A stretch of DNA of 64,000 bases from DASSUW01 sp963759375 (GTDB taxonomy: Bacteria; Actinomycetota; Thermoleophilia; Solirubrobacterales; Solirubrobacteraceae). Location: assembly GCA_963759375.1 (NCBI GenBank), contig CAVWYY010000004.1:351961-415960 (forward strand), written 5' to 3'. Shown in pieces: positions 1 to 9,819 of this stretch. The position numbers were made by a program, and so were the translations under genes. The notes below the pieces were generated by a model, which saw nothing but the letters and a program-made list of their open reading frames with translations, made no database searches and had not been told where the DNA came from. Numbering within the stretch: position 1 is the first letter of the stretch; each line of letters starts with the position of its first letter.

Positions 1-1
1 C

Positions 2-430
2 GGCGACGAGCTGTGGGACATGGACGACGACTCGCTCGTCGAGCTCGGCAAGCGCGAGCTCGGCCAGCTCGGCCTGGCCGATCCGGCCAAGGTCGAGAAG
101 GGCTACGTCACCCGCGTCCCAAAGGCCTATCCGATGTACGACGCCGACTACGCCGAGCGCGTGGACGTCATCCGCGACTGGCTCGAGGGCGTCGGCAACC
201 TGATCCAGGTCGGCCGGAACGGCCTGCACCGGTACAACAACTCGGACCACTCGATGCTGACGGCGATGCGCGCGGTGGAGAACATCACCAAGGGCACCGA
301 GCACGACATCTGGGCGGTCAACGCCGAGTCCGTCTACCACGAGGAAGAGACGGTCGACGAGCACCCGTACAAGCGCGCCCCCGACACCCGCTCGATGCGG
401 GAACCCCTCGCTGACGCTCCGGTTTCCTGA
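2..430 (+). CDS. C-terminal part of FAD/NAD(P)-dependent oxidoreductase (amine oxidase/UDP-galactopyranose mutase-like)
   Basis: The gene enters from the left edge; about 142 codons of its 3' end are visible, closed by TGA at 428-430. The segment 'GLHRYNNSDHSMLTAMRAVENI' (written here in part: RYNNSDHSMLTAM, then HDIWAVN) resembles the C-terminal FAD-contacting region of NAD(P)/FAD-dependent amine-oxidase-like proteins related to UDP-galactopyranose mutase, found in actinobacterial polysaccharide loci. The FAD-binding GxGxxG N-terminus lies outside the window, so substrate and pathway cannot be judged. A strong terminator follows at 571-610. The family call rests only on the tail. Confidence 0.55.
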   Translation, partial: GDELWDMDDDSLVELGKRELGQLGLADPAKVEKGYVTRVPKAYPMYDADYAERVDVIRDWLEGVGNLIQVGRNGLHRYNNSDHSMLTAMRAVENITKGTEHDIWAVNAESVYHEEETVDEHPYKRAPDTRSMREPLADAPVS

Positions 431-570
431 GTAAGCAAACGGACGTGTGGACGAATATCCAATGGCCGTCCAGCGGCCGTGGTGGCAGGCTGATGAGCGT
501 CTGGAGGGCGTACGGATTTCGGGCCTGAGGCCCGCTCATGGAGGAGGCGCGGAAGGATTCGCTTGCGAAG
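431..570 (+). other. Structured untranslated region
   Basis: Non-coding spacer rich in short perfect hairpins: GGCCG/CGGCC (464-468 with 474-478), ATGAGCG/CGCTCAT (493-499 with 533-539) enclosing GGGCC/GGCCC (521-525 with 529-533), and TTCGC/GCGAA (558-562 with 565-569). It leads directly into the terminator at 571. It may be a folded 3' UTR or a small RNA with its own terminator. No known RNA family is recognised. Confidence 0.4.
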
Positions 571-610
571 CGGCCGTGTGGTGAGAGACCCACACGGCCG
601 TTTCCTTTTC
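571..610 (+). terminator. Rho-independent terminator
   Basis: Perfect 11-bp stem CGGCCGTGTGG (571-581) / CCACACGGCCG (590-600) with an 8-nt loop, followed by the T-rich tract TTTCCTTTTC. It lies 140 nt after the stop of the upstream oxidoreductase. The gene to the right ends convergently at 639. Confidence 0.85.
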
Positions 611-638
611 GCCTACGACGACGGCCCCACGTGGAGTG

Positions 639-2045
639 CTAGCGCCGCTTGATGCGGCCGCGCTTGACGACCTTGCGGGTGTTGCCCGCGGCGTCGGTCG
701 CGCGGACCGTGACCTGGATCCGCACGAACCGGCGGCGCTTGATCTTGCGTGCGAGCGGCTTGCTGAGCTTGAGCTTGACCGTCTTGCGCTTGTCGGCCGC
801 GAGGTTGCGATGCCGGGTGGCCAGCCGCCGGACCTTCTTCAGCCGCGTGCCGAGCGCGATCCGGCACGCCTCGGTGCAGCGGATGCGGACCAGGAGCCGG
901 CGCTTCTTCAGCGCGTTCCTGACGCCGGCGAGCTTGACGCGCACGCCCGGCGCGGTCGTGTCGGCGGTGCCCGGCGTCCCGGGCGCGCAGGACGACCCGG
1001 CCCCCTCCTGGATCCGGTAGACCGGACCGGCGAGCGAGGCTGCGTAGACGCGACCGCAGGCGTCCTCGCCGAACGACGTGAGCGTGCTGACGGTGAGCGC
1101 CGTGGCGGCGTCGCCCGCGCCCGTGCGCGGCACCGCCGACCAGATCGACGAGTTGCAGTTGTCGCCGTAGACGTAGCGGCCGTTGAGGCTCGGCACGCTC
1201 CGGTCGCGCACCACGTAGCCGCCGACGATCGCGCAGAAGCCGTCGCTGTCGTGGCTGCGGGTGATCACCGGGTCGGCCTGGCACGCCGGCTGGGTGCCCG
1301 GCCCCTCGCACGTCGGCCAGCCGAAGTTCAGGTTGCGCCCCGGCGTGGCGCCGGTCGCCCAGTTGATCTCCTCGGTCGTGACCTCGCCGACGTCGCCGAT
1401 GACCAGGTCGCCGGTCGCGCGGTCGAACGAGAACCGCCAGGGGTTGCGCAGGCCGTATGACCAGATGCGACCGCTCGGATTCCCCGGCGCGGCGGCGCCG
1501 GTGGCCGGGTTGATGCGCAGGATCTTGCCGAGCTCGGAGCTCAGGTTCGGCGCGTTGGCGCCGCCGGTCCCGCCGTCGCCGGTGCTCGCGTACAGGTAGC
1601 CGTCGCGCCCGAACTGCAGCTGCCCGCCGTTGTGATTGGCGGCGCCGGGATGGGGAATCGACACGAGCTGGCGCCGGTACGACGGATCGGCGACGTTCGG
1701 GTTCGCCGAGCGCCGCAGCTCGTAGATCTTCAGCGACCCGTCCGCCTCGGCGGTCAGGAAGACATAGAAGAGGCCGTTGGTGGCGTAGCTCGGCGAGAAG
1801 GCCATCGACAGCAGGCCGCGCTCGGAGTCATCGCTGTCGGTCAGCGCCTGCAGGTCGGCGAACACGCCGCCTCCGACGATCCGGATGACGCCGTCCTTCT
1901 CCACGACGAACACCCGCGCGTCATTGGGCGGCGACGTGACGTACAGCGGGCGATCGAAGTCGCCGACCTTGATGAGGGAGGGGGCCGCTGCGGCGGGGGC
2001 GGCGAGTGTGAGGGTGAGTGCGAGGCCGAGGAGGACGGCCCGCAT
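639..2045 (-). CDS. PQQ-dependent sugar (glucose/sorbosone-type) dehydrogenase, secreted
   Basis: 468 aa. An N-terminal signal peptide (MRAVLLGLALTLTLAAPAAA) is followed by a six-bladed beta-propeller of the glucose/sorbosone dehydrogenase family, seen in 'LIKVGDFDRPLYVTSPPNDA', 'VFVVEKDGVIRI', 'GLLSMAFSP', 'NHNGGQLQFGRDGYLY', 'GRIWSYGLRNPWRFSFD' and 'FGWPTCEG'. These soluble quinoproteins oxidise aldoses outside the membrane. The last ~100 residues are a Lys/Arg-rich beta-type extension (LKKRRLLVRIRC... ending RGRIKRR), common on secreted proteins of this lineage. Its ATG shares a base with the TGA of the rhodanese gene (TGATG), so the two are translationally coupled. Confidence 0.88.
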   Translation of the reverse strand: MRAVLLGLALTLTLAAPAAAAPSLIKVGDFDRPLYVTSPPNDARVFVVEKDGVIRIVGGGVFADLQALTDSDDSERGLLSMAFSPSYATNGLFYVFLTAEADGSLKIYELRRSANPNVADPSYRRQLVSIPHPGAANHNGGQLQFGRDGYLYASTGDGGTGGANAPNLSSELGKILRINPATGAAAPGNPSGRIWSYGLRNPWRFSFDRATGDLVIGDVGEVTTEEINWATGATPGRNLNFGWPTCEGPGTQPACQADPVITRSHDSDGFCAIVGGYVVRDRSVPSLNGRYVYGDNCNSSIWSAVPRTGAGDAATALTVSTLTSFGEDACGRVYAASLAGPVYRIQEGAGSSCAPGTPGTADTTAPGVRVKLAGVRNALKKRRLLVRIRCTEACRIALGTRLKKVRRLATRHRNLAADKRKTVKLKLSKPLARKIKRRRFVRIQVTVRATDAAGNTRKVVKRGRIKRR

Positions 2046-2404
2046 CAGTGGTCCTCGACGCGCCCGTCGGCGGGCTCGAGCGGGAGCCCCTGCGCGTCCC
2101 AGGCGGTGATGCCGCCGTCCATCGAGTAGGCGTCGTAGCCGGCGCGGCGGAACGCGTTGGCGGCCATCCCGGAGCGGGCGCCGACGCGGCAGTAGAAGAC
2201 CACGGGCTTGTCGCGCTCGATCGTGTCGGCCTGCGCGGCGACCCGTTCGAGCTCGATGTGGCGGGCGCTCTCGAGGCGCCCGGCGTCCCACTCGTAGTCC
2301 TCGCGGACGTCGATCAGCTGGATCTCGCCGGCGTCGAGCTTCTCCTTCACCCATTCGGGCTGGACGTCGACGTCGACGGCGTGGAAAGCGTGGTCCCCGG
2401 CCAT
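2045..2404 (-). CDS. Rhodanese-like domain protein
   Basis: 119-aa single rhodanese domain. The active-site loop C-R-V-G-A-R-S carries the persulfide-forming Cys ('VVFYCRVGARS') and is preceded by the typical 'IQLIDVREDYEWDAGRL'. Such proteins move sulfane sulfur to thiol acceptors in the cytoplasm. ATG at 2404 is preferred over an upstream in-frame GTG at 2413. It is the first gene of a two-gene unit with the sugar dehydrogenase (1-nt overlap) and is divergent from the oxidase at 2431 with only 26 nt between the starts. The acceptor is unknown. Confidence 0.85.
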   Translation of the reverse strand: MAGDHAFHAVDVDVQPEWVKEKLDAGEIQLIDVREDYEWDAGRLESARHIELERVAAQADTIERDKPVVFYCRVGARSGMAANAFRRAGYDAYSMDGGITAWDAQGLPLEPADGRVEDH

Positions 2405-2430
2405 GGATCCCACGGTACTAGGGTGCGCCC

Positions 2431-3709
2431 ATGGCCGCGTGGGTCAACTGGTCTCGCACGCAGCGCTGCGAGCCGGCGGCGTTCCTGCGGCCCGGGACGC
2501 GCGCGGAGGTGGCCGACGCGGTCGCCCGTGCGAAGACCGTGCGGGTCGCGGGGTCCGGGCACTCGTTCACCGGCGCGGTGCTGACCGGCGACACGCTGCT
2601 CTCGCTCGAGCGGATGAACCGCGTGCTCGACGCCGACCCGGAGAGTGGGCTCGTGCGCGTGGAGGCCGGGATGAGCCTGCACCAGCTCACGCGCGAGCTG
2701 CACTTCCGCGGCCTGGCGCTCCCGAACCTCGGGAGACATCGACGCGCAGTCGCTGGCGGGCGCGATCGCGACCGGCACGCACGGCACCGGCGCGCGGCTG
2801 CGCAACCTGAGCGCGCAGGTCGAGTCGGTCGAGCTCGTGCTGGCCGACGGCAGCGAGCGCACGCTCGACTCCGGCGACGCGCTGCGCGCAGCGCGGATCT
2901 CGCTCGGCGCGCTCGGCGTCGTGGTCGCGGTCACGTTGCGGTGCGTGCCGTCGTTCAAGCTCCGCGGCGTCGACGGGCCTGCGCGGCTCGACGACGTCCT
3001 CGACTCGCTCGACGAGCGCGCCCGAGCCGACCACTTCGAGTTCTGGACGTTCCCGCACTCGCCGCTGGCGCTCACCCGGACCAACTCGCACACCGACGAC
3101 GAGCGCAAGGTCCCGTGGCGCGGGCAGGAGTGGTTCGAGGACATGGTGGTGGACAACTACGCGTTCGAGCTGCTCAACCGCATCGGCCGCCGCGTCCCAC
3201 AGGCGATCCCGACGATCAACCGCTCGGCCGCCCGCGCGGCCTCGAAGCGCGAGCGGGTCGACTGGTCGTTCCGCATCTTCGCCAGCCCGCGGCTGGTGCG
3301 CTTCACGGAGATGGAGTACTCGGTGCCGCGCGAGCGCGGGGTGGAGGCGCTGCGCGGCGCCCGCGAGATCCTCGAGCGCCATCCGGTGTCGTTCCCGGTC
3401 GAGTTCCGGCTCGTCGCCGGCGACGACGCGCTGCTCTCACCCGCGCACGGCCGTGACAGCGCGTACATCGCCGTCCACGTGTTCGAGGGCGTGCCGTGGG
3501 AGGCGACGTTCCGCGAGGTCGAGGCGCTGATGAGCTCGCTCGGCGGCCGCCCGCACTGGGGCAAGTGGTCGTTCCTGGGCGCGGACGAGCTCGCGCCCCG
3601 CTACCCGCGATGGGACGCGTTCCAGGCCGTGCGCGCCGAGCTCGACCCGGACGGCCGGTTCGAGAACGCGTGGGTCAGAGGAACGCTCGGCCCTCGCCGC
3701 GGTACGTAG
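2431..3709 (+). CDS. D-arabinono-1,4-lactone / L-gulonolactone oxidase family FAD protein, frameshifted
   Basis: Two overlapping reading frames together make a normal ~425-aa aldonolactone oxidase (FAD-linked, vanillyl-alcohol-oxidase fold). The first (from ATG 2431) holds the FAD_binding_4 start 'VAGSGHSFTG' and 'VRVEAGMSLHQL'. The second continues with 'AGAIATGTHGTG', 'LGALGVVVAVTLRC' and the C-terminal HWGK ALO motif. In-frame text is restored if one base near 2734 is removed (ctc-ggg-A-gac-atc, reading LG-DIDAQSLAG). The 3' end overlaps the convergent gene at 3675 by 35 bp. Uncorrected, the protein would be truncated and inactive. The paired racemase-fold neighbour is a recurrent actinobacterial context. 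Confidence 0.8.
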
Positions 3710-4814
3710 GCACCGTGGCGACCCGGCGGCCGCCCTGCACCAGATGCAGGACGTTGAACCGCTCGCACAGCTCGCCGGCCTTGGCGTGCCGCATCCACAC
3801 GCGGTCGCCGATCCGCAGGCCCGCGGCGGCCGGGCCGCGCAGCGGCGTCTGCACCTCGCCGGCGCCCTCCTGGCGGTCGAGCCGCAGGCCGCGGGCGACG
3901 GGGCGGGGGAGCCGGTCGCGGCCCGCGGGGCCGGAGGCCGGGTAGCCGCCGCCGAGCACGGTGGCCACGCGCGCCGATGGACGCCGGACCACCGGCAGCG
4001 CGAAGAACGCGGCGGGCCGGGGCGTGAACGCGCGATACGTGTCGAACAGCGCGGGCGCGAACAGCCCCGATCCGGCCGCGACCTCGGTGACCAGCGCCTC
4101 CGACGCCGTGGCCTCGACCGAGCCGGTCCCGCCGCCGTTGACGAACCGCAGCGGCGCGACCGCGCGCACGGCCTGGACGACCGAGGCGCGGCGGGCCGCC
4201 AGCTCGCGCGCCGAGCCGCGCTGCATCCACCGCAGCGCCAGGCCGAGCAGCCGGTTCGCCGGGTCGTCGCCGATCCCGGCGATCTGCGCCTCGTACATCA
4301 TCAGCCCGTCGAGCACCAACCCGCGGGCGACGATCTCGCGCGCGAGCGCCGCCGCCTGCTCCGGCGTGCGCAGCGGCGAGCGCTTCGCGCCGATCCGCAG
4401 CGCGCCGCCCAGCGGCCACCAGCCGGCGTCCACGTCGATTGACACCCGGCGGCCGCGGTCGATCAGATCGAGGTGCTCACGGCTGTCGACCATCAGCGTC
4501 ACCTTGTCGGTCGCCGCCGCCAGCGCCGCGCGGTCGACGGTCGGGTACGCCACCACCACGTCCTCGCGGTCCAGCCACAACGCTTCCCGCAGGGTGAACG
4601 CGAGGACGCCGGTCAGCCCGGCCTCGAGCGCCCGGTCGATCAGCGCCCGGCAGCGCACCGACTTCGATGCCAGCCGCACGCGCTTCCCGCCCGCGCGGCG
4701 CAGCAGATCGGCGGCGTTGGCATCGAACGCGTCGAGGTCGACCGCCGCGAACGGCGGGTCCAGATCGGCGGTCGCGGCGTCCAGGGCCTGCAGCACGACG
4801 TGCACGCTACTCAC
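3675..4814 (-). CDS. Alanine racemase N-domain / D-threonine aldolase-like PLP protein
   Basis: 379 aa, fold-type III PLP enzyme. The expected start 'AAVDLDAFDANAADLLRRA' is followed by the PLP-lysine strand 'RVRLASKSVRCRAL', then 'GLMMYEAQIAG' and 'RFVNGGGTGS'. The C-terminal part ('RIGDRVWMRHAKAGELCERF') matches the metal-binding DSD1-like domain of D-threonine aldolases and amino acid deaminase/aldolases, rather than classical Alr. Likely role is cleavage or deamination of a D-hydroxy-amino acid; the substrate is not deducible. Convergent with the lactone oxidase, with overlapping 3' ends. Confidence 0.72.
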   Translation of the reverse strand: MSSVHVVLQALDAATADLDPPFAAVDLDAFDANAADLLRRAGGKRVRLASKSVRCRALIDRALEAGLTGVLAFTLREALWLDREDVVVAYPTVDRAALAAATDKVTLMVDSREHLDLIDRGRRVSIDVDAGWWPLGGALRIGAKRSPLRTPEQAAALAREIVARGLVLDGLMMYEAQIAGIGDDPANRLLGLALRWMQRGSARELAARRASVVQAVRAVAPLRFVNGGGTGSVEATASEALVTEVAAGSGLFAPALFDTYRAFTPRPAAFFALPVVRRPSARVATVLGGGYPASGPAGRDRLPRPVARGLRLDRQEGAGEVQTPLRGPAAAGLRIGDRVWMRHAKAGELCERFNVLHLVQGGRRVATVPTYRGEGRAFL

Positions 4815-4828
4815 CGCCGTGACCTTCG

Positions 4829-4996
4829 CTAGAGTGCCGCGCTTCGCAGGGAAACAACGCCGAGTCCCGGGTGGCCATGTCGCCCGGGAGCGGGGGAACC
4901 AATGGGTCGTAGGTCACGGCCCGGGGGCGAATCGCCGCCATCGAGCGGCGTAGCGCGACTCTTTCAGCGCGAGCCCGACAGCTAACCCCGTAGGCG
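4829..4996 (+). promoter_or_regulatory. Cyclic di-AMP riboswitch (ydaO/yuaA type)
   Basis: The leader carries the conserved blocks of this class in order: AGAGTGCCGCG at the 5' end, the G-rich GGGAGCGGGGGAACCA block, GGGGGCGAATCG, and the 3' block GAGCCCGACAGCTAACCCCGTAGGC (4971-4995). It lies directly upstream of a wall-hydrolase gene, the usual actinobacterial target. It should sense c-di-AMP in the mRNA leader, normally as an OFF switch. Confidence 0.9.
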
Positions 4997-5020
4997 GATG
5001 AAAGAAAGGAACCATCCGTC

Positions 5021-5791
5021 GTGCCCAGTCGTCGTTCGCTAGCCGTAGGCGTGGCCGCCTTCGGTCTCGTGCTGCCCGTCACCGCGTCGGCGGAGGCCAA
5101 GCGGTATGCATTCGGTGAGCGCTCTCTGCGCGAGGGCGTCCGGGGATCGGACGTGCGCACGCTCCAGCGCAACCTCACCTCGGTCGGCCTGCGCACGGAG
5201 GTCGACGGCCAGTACGGGCCGCACACGGCGCGCCGGGTCAAGTCGTGGGAGCGCCGCTCCGAGATCCCGCGCGTGAACGGCCGCATGTCGCGCCGCGAGC
5301 AGCGCAAGATCTCCTCGCAGGTGGAGCGCGGGATCCGCGTGTTCGAGCCCGCGCCGGAGACGACCGCCGCCCCGGCCGGCGAGAAGGCCACGCTCGGTGC
5401 GGACGGCCTCGCCGTGGCGCCCGCGTCAGCGCCGCCCGAGGTCCAGGGCGCCATCGAGGCCGCCAACCGGATCGTCGGCAAGCCGTACAAGTACGGCGGC
5501 GGCCACGGCCGCTGGGAGGACTCCGGCTACGACTGCTCGGGCGCGATGTCCTACGCCCTGCACGGCGCCGGCCTGCTCAACACCCAGCTCGCGTCCGGCG
5601 ACTTCATGTCGTGGGGCCGCCGCGGCAAGGGCTCGTGGATCACCGTCTACGCCAACAGCGGCCACGGGTTCCTCGTGATCGCCGGCCTGCGGTTCGACAC
5701 CGGCTGGAACAACGCCGGCAAGGGCCCGCGCTGGAGCGAGCAGATGCGCCCGACGGACGGCTACACCGTCCGCCATCCCAAGAACCTCTAG
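5021..5791 (+). CDS. Secreted peptidoglycan hydrolase: PG-binding domain plus NlpC/P60-like domain
   Basis: 256 aa starting at GTG with AAGGA 12-16 nt upstream (5005-5009). Residues 1-25 form a signal peptide. Residues ~38-90 are a PG_binding_1 domain (GVRGSDVRTLQRNL, VDGQYGPHTARRVKSWE). From ~150 comes an NlpC/P60-like cysteine peptidase: 'IVGKPYKYGGGHGRW', nucleophile Cys in 'SGYDCSGAMSYAL' and His in 'SGHGFLVIAGLRFDT'. It should cleave peptide cross-links of the wall outside the cell. Expression is expected to be governed by the c-di-AMP riboswitch just upstream, linking wall remodelling to that second messenger. Confidence 0.85.
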   Translation: MPSRRSLAVGVAAFGLVLPVTASAEAKRYAFGERSLREGVRGSDVRTLQRNLTSVGLRTEVDGQYGPHTARRVKSWERRSEIPRVNGRMSRREQRKISSQVERGIRVFEPAPETTAAPAGEKATLGADGLAVAPASAPPEVQGAIEAANRIVGKPYKYGGGHGRWEDSGYDCSGAMSYALHGAGLLNTQLASGDFMSWGRRGKGSWITVYANSGHGFLVIAGLRFDTGWNNAGKGPRWSEQMRPTDGYTVRHPKNL

Positions 5792-5810
5792 GCGGCGAGC
5801 CGGTTCGGGA

Positions 5811-6029
5811 CTAGTACACGTCGCGGCGATCGTCCCGGACGGTGGTCCGGTCGACCGGCGCGCGCCGCGCCTGGGTGAGGAAGAACAGCGAGATCAGCAG
5901 GCCGACGATGCCGACCACCATCAGGATGATCCCGACGGTGGTGATCTCGAGCCCGGAGACGGTCGCGTCCACGGCGAAATAGAGGATCGCGCCGACCGCG
6001 ATCAGGAAGAGTGAAGTCCCGATTCCCAT
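5811..6029 (-). CDS. Small two-span membrane protein (DUF6458-like)
   Basis: 72 aa with two hydrophobic helices, TSLFLIAVGAILYFAV and VGIILMVVGIVGLLISLFFL, and a short charged tail (RRAPVDRTTVRDDRRDVY). It matches the small actinobacterial DUF6458 membrane family, whose function is unknown. It is divergent from the acyl-CoA dehydrogenase and ends 19 nt after the hydrolase stop in tail-to-tail orientation. Confidence 0.7.
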   Translation of the reverse strand: MGIGTSLFLIAVGAILYFAVDATVSGLEITTVGIILMVVGIVGLLISLFFLTQARRAPVDRTTVRDDRRDVY

Positions 6030-6072
6030 GGCGTGGAGATCCCCATGCTACGCCTGCGCCAAACTAAGCGCC

Positions 6073-7230
6073 ATGGAGACCGCCGCCGCCGACACCTACG
6101 CCCTCACGGACGACCAGCTCGAGTTCCGCGACGCGATCCGCCAGATCGTCGCCGAGCGCGTGGCGCCGAGGGCCGCGGAGATCGACGCGAAGGCCGAGTA
6201 CCCGTGGGACGTCCGGCGGCTGTTCGCCGAGCACGACCTGCTCGGCCTGCCGTTCGGCACCGAGTACGGCGGGACCGGCACCGGGACGCTGATGCTCAAC
6301 GTGGCGGTCGAGGAGGTCGCCCGCGCGTGCGCGTCGAGCGCTCTGATCCTGATGATCCAGGAGCTCGGCACGCTGCCGATCCAGCTCTTCGGGACCGACG
6401 AGCTCAAGCAGCGCTTCCTGCCCCGCTGCGCCAGCGGCGAGTGGTCCCCGGCCTTCGCGCTCTCCGAGCCCGAGGCCGGCTCCGACCCGGGCGGCATGAT
6501 CACCCGCGCCGTCCGCGACGGCGACGAGTGGCTGATCAACGGCACCAAGAACTGGATCACCAACCTCGGTGTGGCCGACTTCTACGTCGTGTTCGCCAAG
6601 ACCGACCTGGCCGCCGGCCGCTCCCGCGGCATCAGCGCGTTCGTCGTCGAGGCCGACCGCCCCGGCTTCTCCGTCGGCAAGCTCGAGCACAAGCTCGGCA
6701 TCAAGGGCTCGCCGACCGGCCAGCCGATCTTCGAGGACGTGCGGGTGCCGGCCGAGAACCTGATCGGCGAGGTCGACCACGGGATGCAGGTCGCGCTCGG
6801 CACGCTCGACCACTCGCGCCTCGGCGTCGCCGCCCAGGCCGTCGGCATCGCCCAGGGCGCGACCGACCACGCGGCGACCTACGCCCGCGAGCGCCGCCAG
6901 TTCGGGCAGCCGATCGGCGACTTCCAGGGCATCCAGTTCAAGCTCGCCGACATGGAGACGCGTACGGCCGCCGCCCGCGAGCTGCTCTACCGGGCCTGTG
7001 CGAAAATCGACCGTGGCGAGAGCGATGCCGGCAAGTACTCCGCGATGGCCAAGCTGTTCGCCTCCGACACGGCGATGGCGGTGACGGTCGAGGCCGTGCA
7101 GGTGCTCGGCGGCTACGGCTACGTGAACGAGTATCCGGTGGAGCGCTACATGCGGGACGCGAAGATCACGCAGATCTACGAAGGCACGAACGAGATCCAG
7201 CGACTGGTGATCGCGAGGACGCTGCGCTGA
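6073..7230 (+). CDS. Acyl-CoA dehydrogenase
   Basis: 385 aa from ATG 6073 (METAAADTYALTDDQLEFRD). All ACAD landmarks are present: 'FALSEPEAGSDPGG', 'GTKNWITNLGVAD', 'HKLGIKGSPTGQ', 'RRQFGQPIGDFQG' and the C-terminal block with the catalytic Glu, 'IYEGTNEIQRLVIARTLR'. It catalyses FAD-dependent alpha,beta-desaturation of an acyl-CoA (fatty or branched-chain) and passes electrons to ETF. An upstream ATG at 6028 would add 15 unconserved residues. TGA/ATG overlap (TGATG) couples it to the metallopeptidase gene. Confidence 0.93.
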   Translation: METAAADTYALTDDQLEFRDAIRQIVAERVAPRAAEIDAKAEYPWDVRRLFAEHDLLGLPFGTEYGGTGTGTLMLNVAVEEVARACASSALILMIQELGTLPIQLFGTDELKQRFLPRCASGEWSPAFALSEPEAGSDPGGMITRAVRDGDEWLINGTKNWITNLGVADFYVVFAKTDLAAGRSRGISAFVVEADRPGFSVGKLEHKLGIKGSPTGQPIFEDVRVPAENLIGEVDHGMQVALGTLDHSRLGVAAQAVGIAQGATDHAATYARERRQFGQPIGDFQGIQFKLADMETRTAAARELLYRACAKIDRGESDAGKYSAMAKLFASDTAMAVTVEAVQVLGGYGYVNEYPVERYMRDAKITQIYEGTNEIQRLVIARTLR

Positions 7231-7864
7231 TGCTCTCCAACTTCCCAGCCGGCCGCCGGATCGCCATGTCGGCGCTGCTGACGTTCTGCTGCGCGATCCT
7301 GATCGTGACCCTGCTCGGCGGGCTCTCGGACATCTACGCGGTCAAGCTGATGCAGATCGCCGCCTGCATCCTCGCCTTCATCGTCGTGCTGGCGGGCGTG
7401 ATCGCGACGATCACGGGCAGGCTCGCCGACTACAGCGAGCCCGCCGACGAGGAGGAGTTCGAGCAGCTCGTCCGCCGCTCGGAGCAGCTCGCGCGCGACA
7501 ACCTCGCGGCCGAGCCCGACGAGTCCGACTTCCTCGAGCTCGACCCGCGCAACCCCCGCGACTTCGAGGAGCTCGTCCGCCAGGCGCTCGACGACCTGCC
7601 CGACCTGCTGCTGCGCTCGCTCGACCACGTGGCCGTCGTGATCTCCGACAAGGGCCGCAAGCACCGCGCCTACGGCCTCTACCAGGGCGACACGGCGGCG
7701 CGCGACAACTACCCGGACCGGATCGTCATCTTCCGCGACACGCTGCTGCGCGACTTCGGGCACGACCCCGACGAGCTGCGCGCGCAGGTCACGCGGACCG
7801 TCCGCCACGAGCTCGCCCACCACCTGGGCGCAGACGAACTCGGGGTGCGTGAGCTCGGCCTGTG

Positions 7865-7865
<1 letters not shown>
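7230..7865 (+). CDS. Membrane-anchored zincin-like metallopeptidase family protein
   Basis: 211 aa. Two N-terminal membrane helices (~12-60: ALLTFCCAILIVTLLGGL and ACILAFIVVLAGVIATI) are followed by an acidic linker and a minimal zincin domain ending in the zinc motif HELAHHLGADE (HExxH plus downstream Asp/Glu) with 'FEELVRQALDDLPDLL' before it. This is the metallopeptidase family also known as Zincin_1/DUF1025, here with an added membrane anchor. Start ATG overlaps the ACAD stop, and its own stop overlaps the start of the DAHP synthase gene. Substrate unknown. Confidence 0.75.
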
Positions 7866-8884
<1,019 letters not shown>

Positions 8885-9789
8885 CGGCGGGCGGTGAGGT
8901 TGGCGCCGATCAGCGCCGCCACGGCCAGCGCGGCGCCGCCGAGCTCGGCGGCGTCCGGGTGGTAGCCGCGGACGATCGCGATCACGAACGCCACGACCGG
9001 CACGAGGTTCATGTACAGCGCCGCGTTCGGCGCGCCGAGCAGCCGGACGCCGATGTTCCAGCACAGCACCGCCGCCAGCGCGCCGACGATCACTACGTAC
9101 GCGAGCTGCCACCAGATCGCGCCGACGTCGCTGGCCGTCGGAGCGGTCAGCCAGCCGGCGAGCGTCGCGAACTCGGTCACGACCAACACGGTGATCGTGC
9201 CGCCGGTGGCGCTCAGCGCGGTGTAGCGCAGCGACGAGTAGTCGGTGAAGCGGCGGGCGCCGAGCGTGTAGACCACGAAGCTCACGGTGCCGATGAACAC
9301 CAGCAGGTCGCCGCCGTTGACGCCGCCATTGAACAGCGCCACCGGGTCGCCGCGGCCGATCACGACCAGCACGCCGAACAGCGCGAGGAAGACGAAGCCG
9401 AGCGTCGTGCGCGGCGGCGCCTTGCGGGCCATCGCCGAGGTGGCGAGCAGCGTGATCAGCGGGCTGGTGGCGACGATCAGCGCGGCGTGCTCGGGCGTGG
9501 TGTGCTCGAGGCCCGCGAACGCGAACAGGTTGAACCCGGCGATGCCGGCCGAGCCGAGCAGGAACAGCTCCAGGCCGCGGCCCTGAAGCCGCAGCGCCCG
9601 CCGGCCCTCGATCGCCCACAGCAGGGCGATGAAGCCGATCGCCGCGAGGATGTAGCGGATCGCGGTCAGGTGGAACGGGTCGACATGCTTGATCGCCGAG
9701 TCCGCGATCGGGAACATGGCGCCCCAGCCGAAGGCCGGTACGAGGCTGGGAAGAAATTTCGACGAGCCTCGAAACACGGCGCCGAACGG

Positions 9790-9803
9790 TAGCACGATTG
9801 CTA
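9790..9803. promoter_or_regulatory. Palindrome TAGCA-N4-TGCTA, candidate ArsR operator
   Basis: Perfect inverted repeat TAGCA(CGAT)TGCTA between the bodies of the EamA transporter and the divergent ArsR-type regulator, 17 nt before the regulator ATG. Size and placement suit an autoregulatory operator. It is inferred from symmetry only. Confidence 0.5.
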
Positions 9804-9819
9804 CGATGACCATCGAACT

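Noticed and set aside
487..500. CTGATGAG, resembling a hammerhead ribozyme core
   Set aside because: No matching GAAA core segment and no stem II of the right geometry follow, so it is a chance match.
6028..6072. Upstream ATG start for the acyl-CoA dehydrogenase
   Set aside because: It would add MAWRSPCYACAKLSA, which is unlike the family and overlaps the divergent gene's start region.
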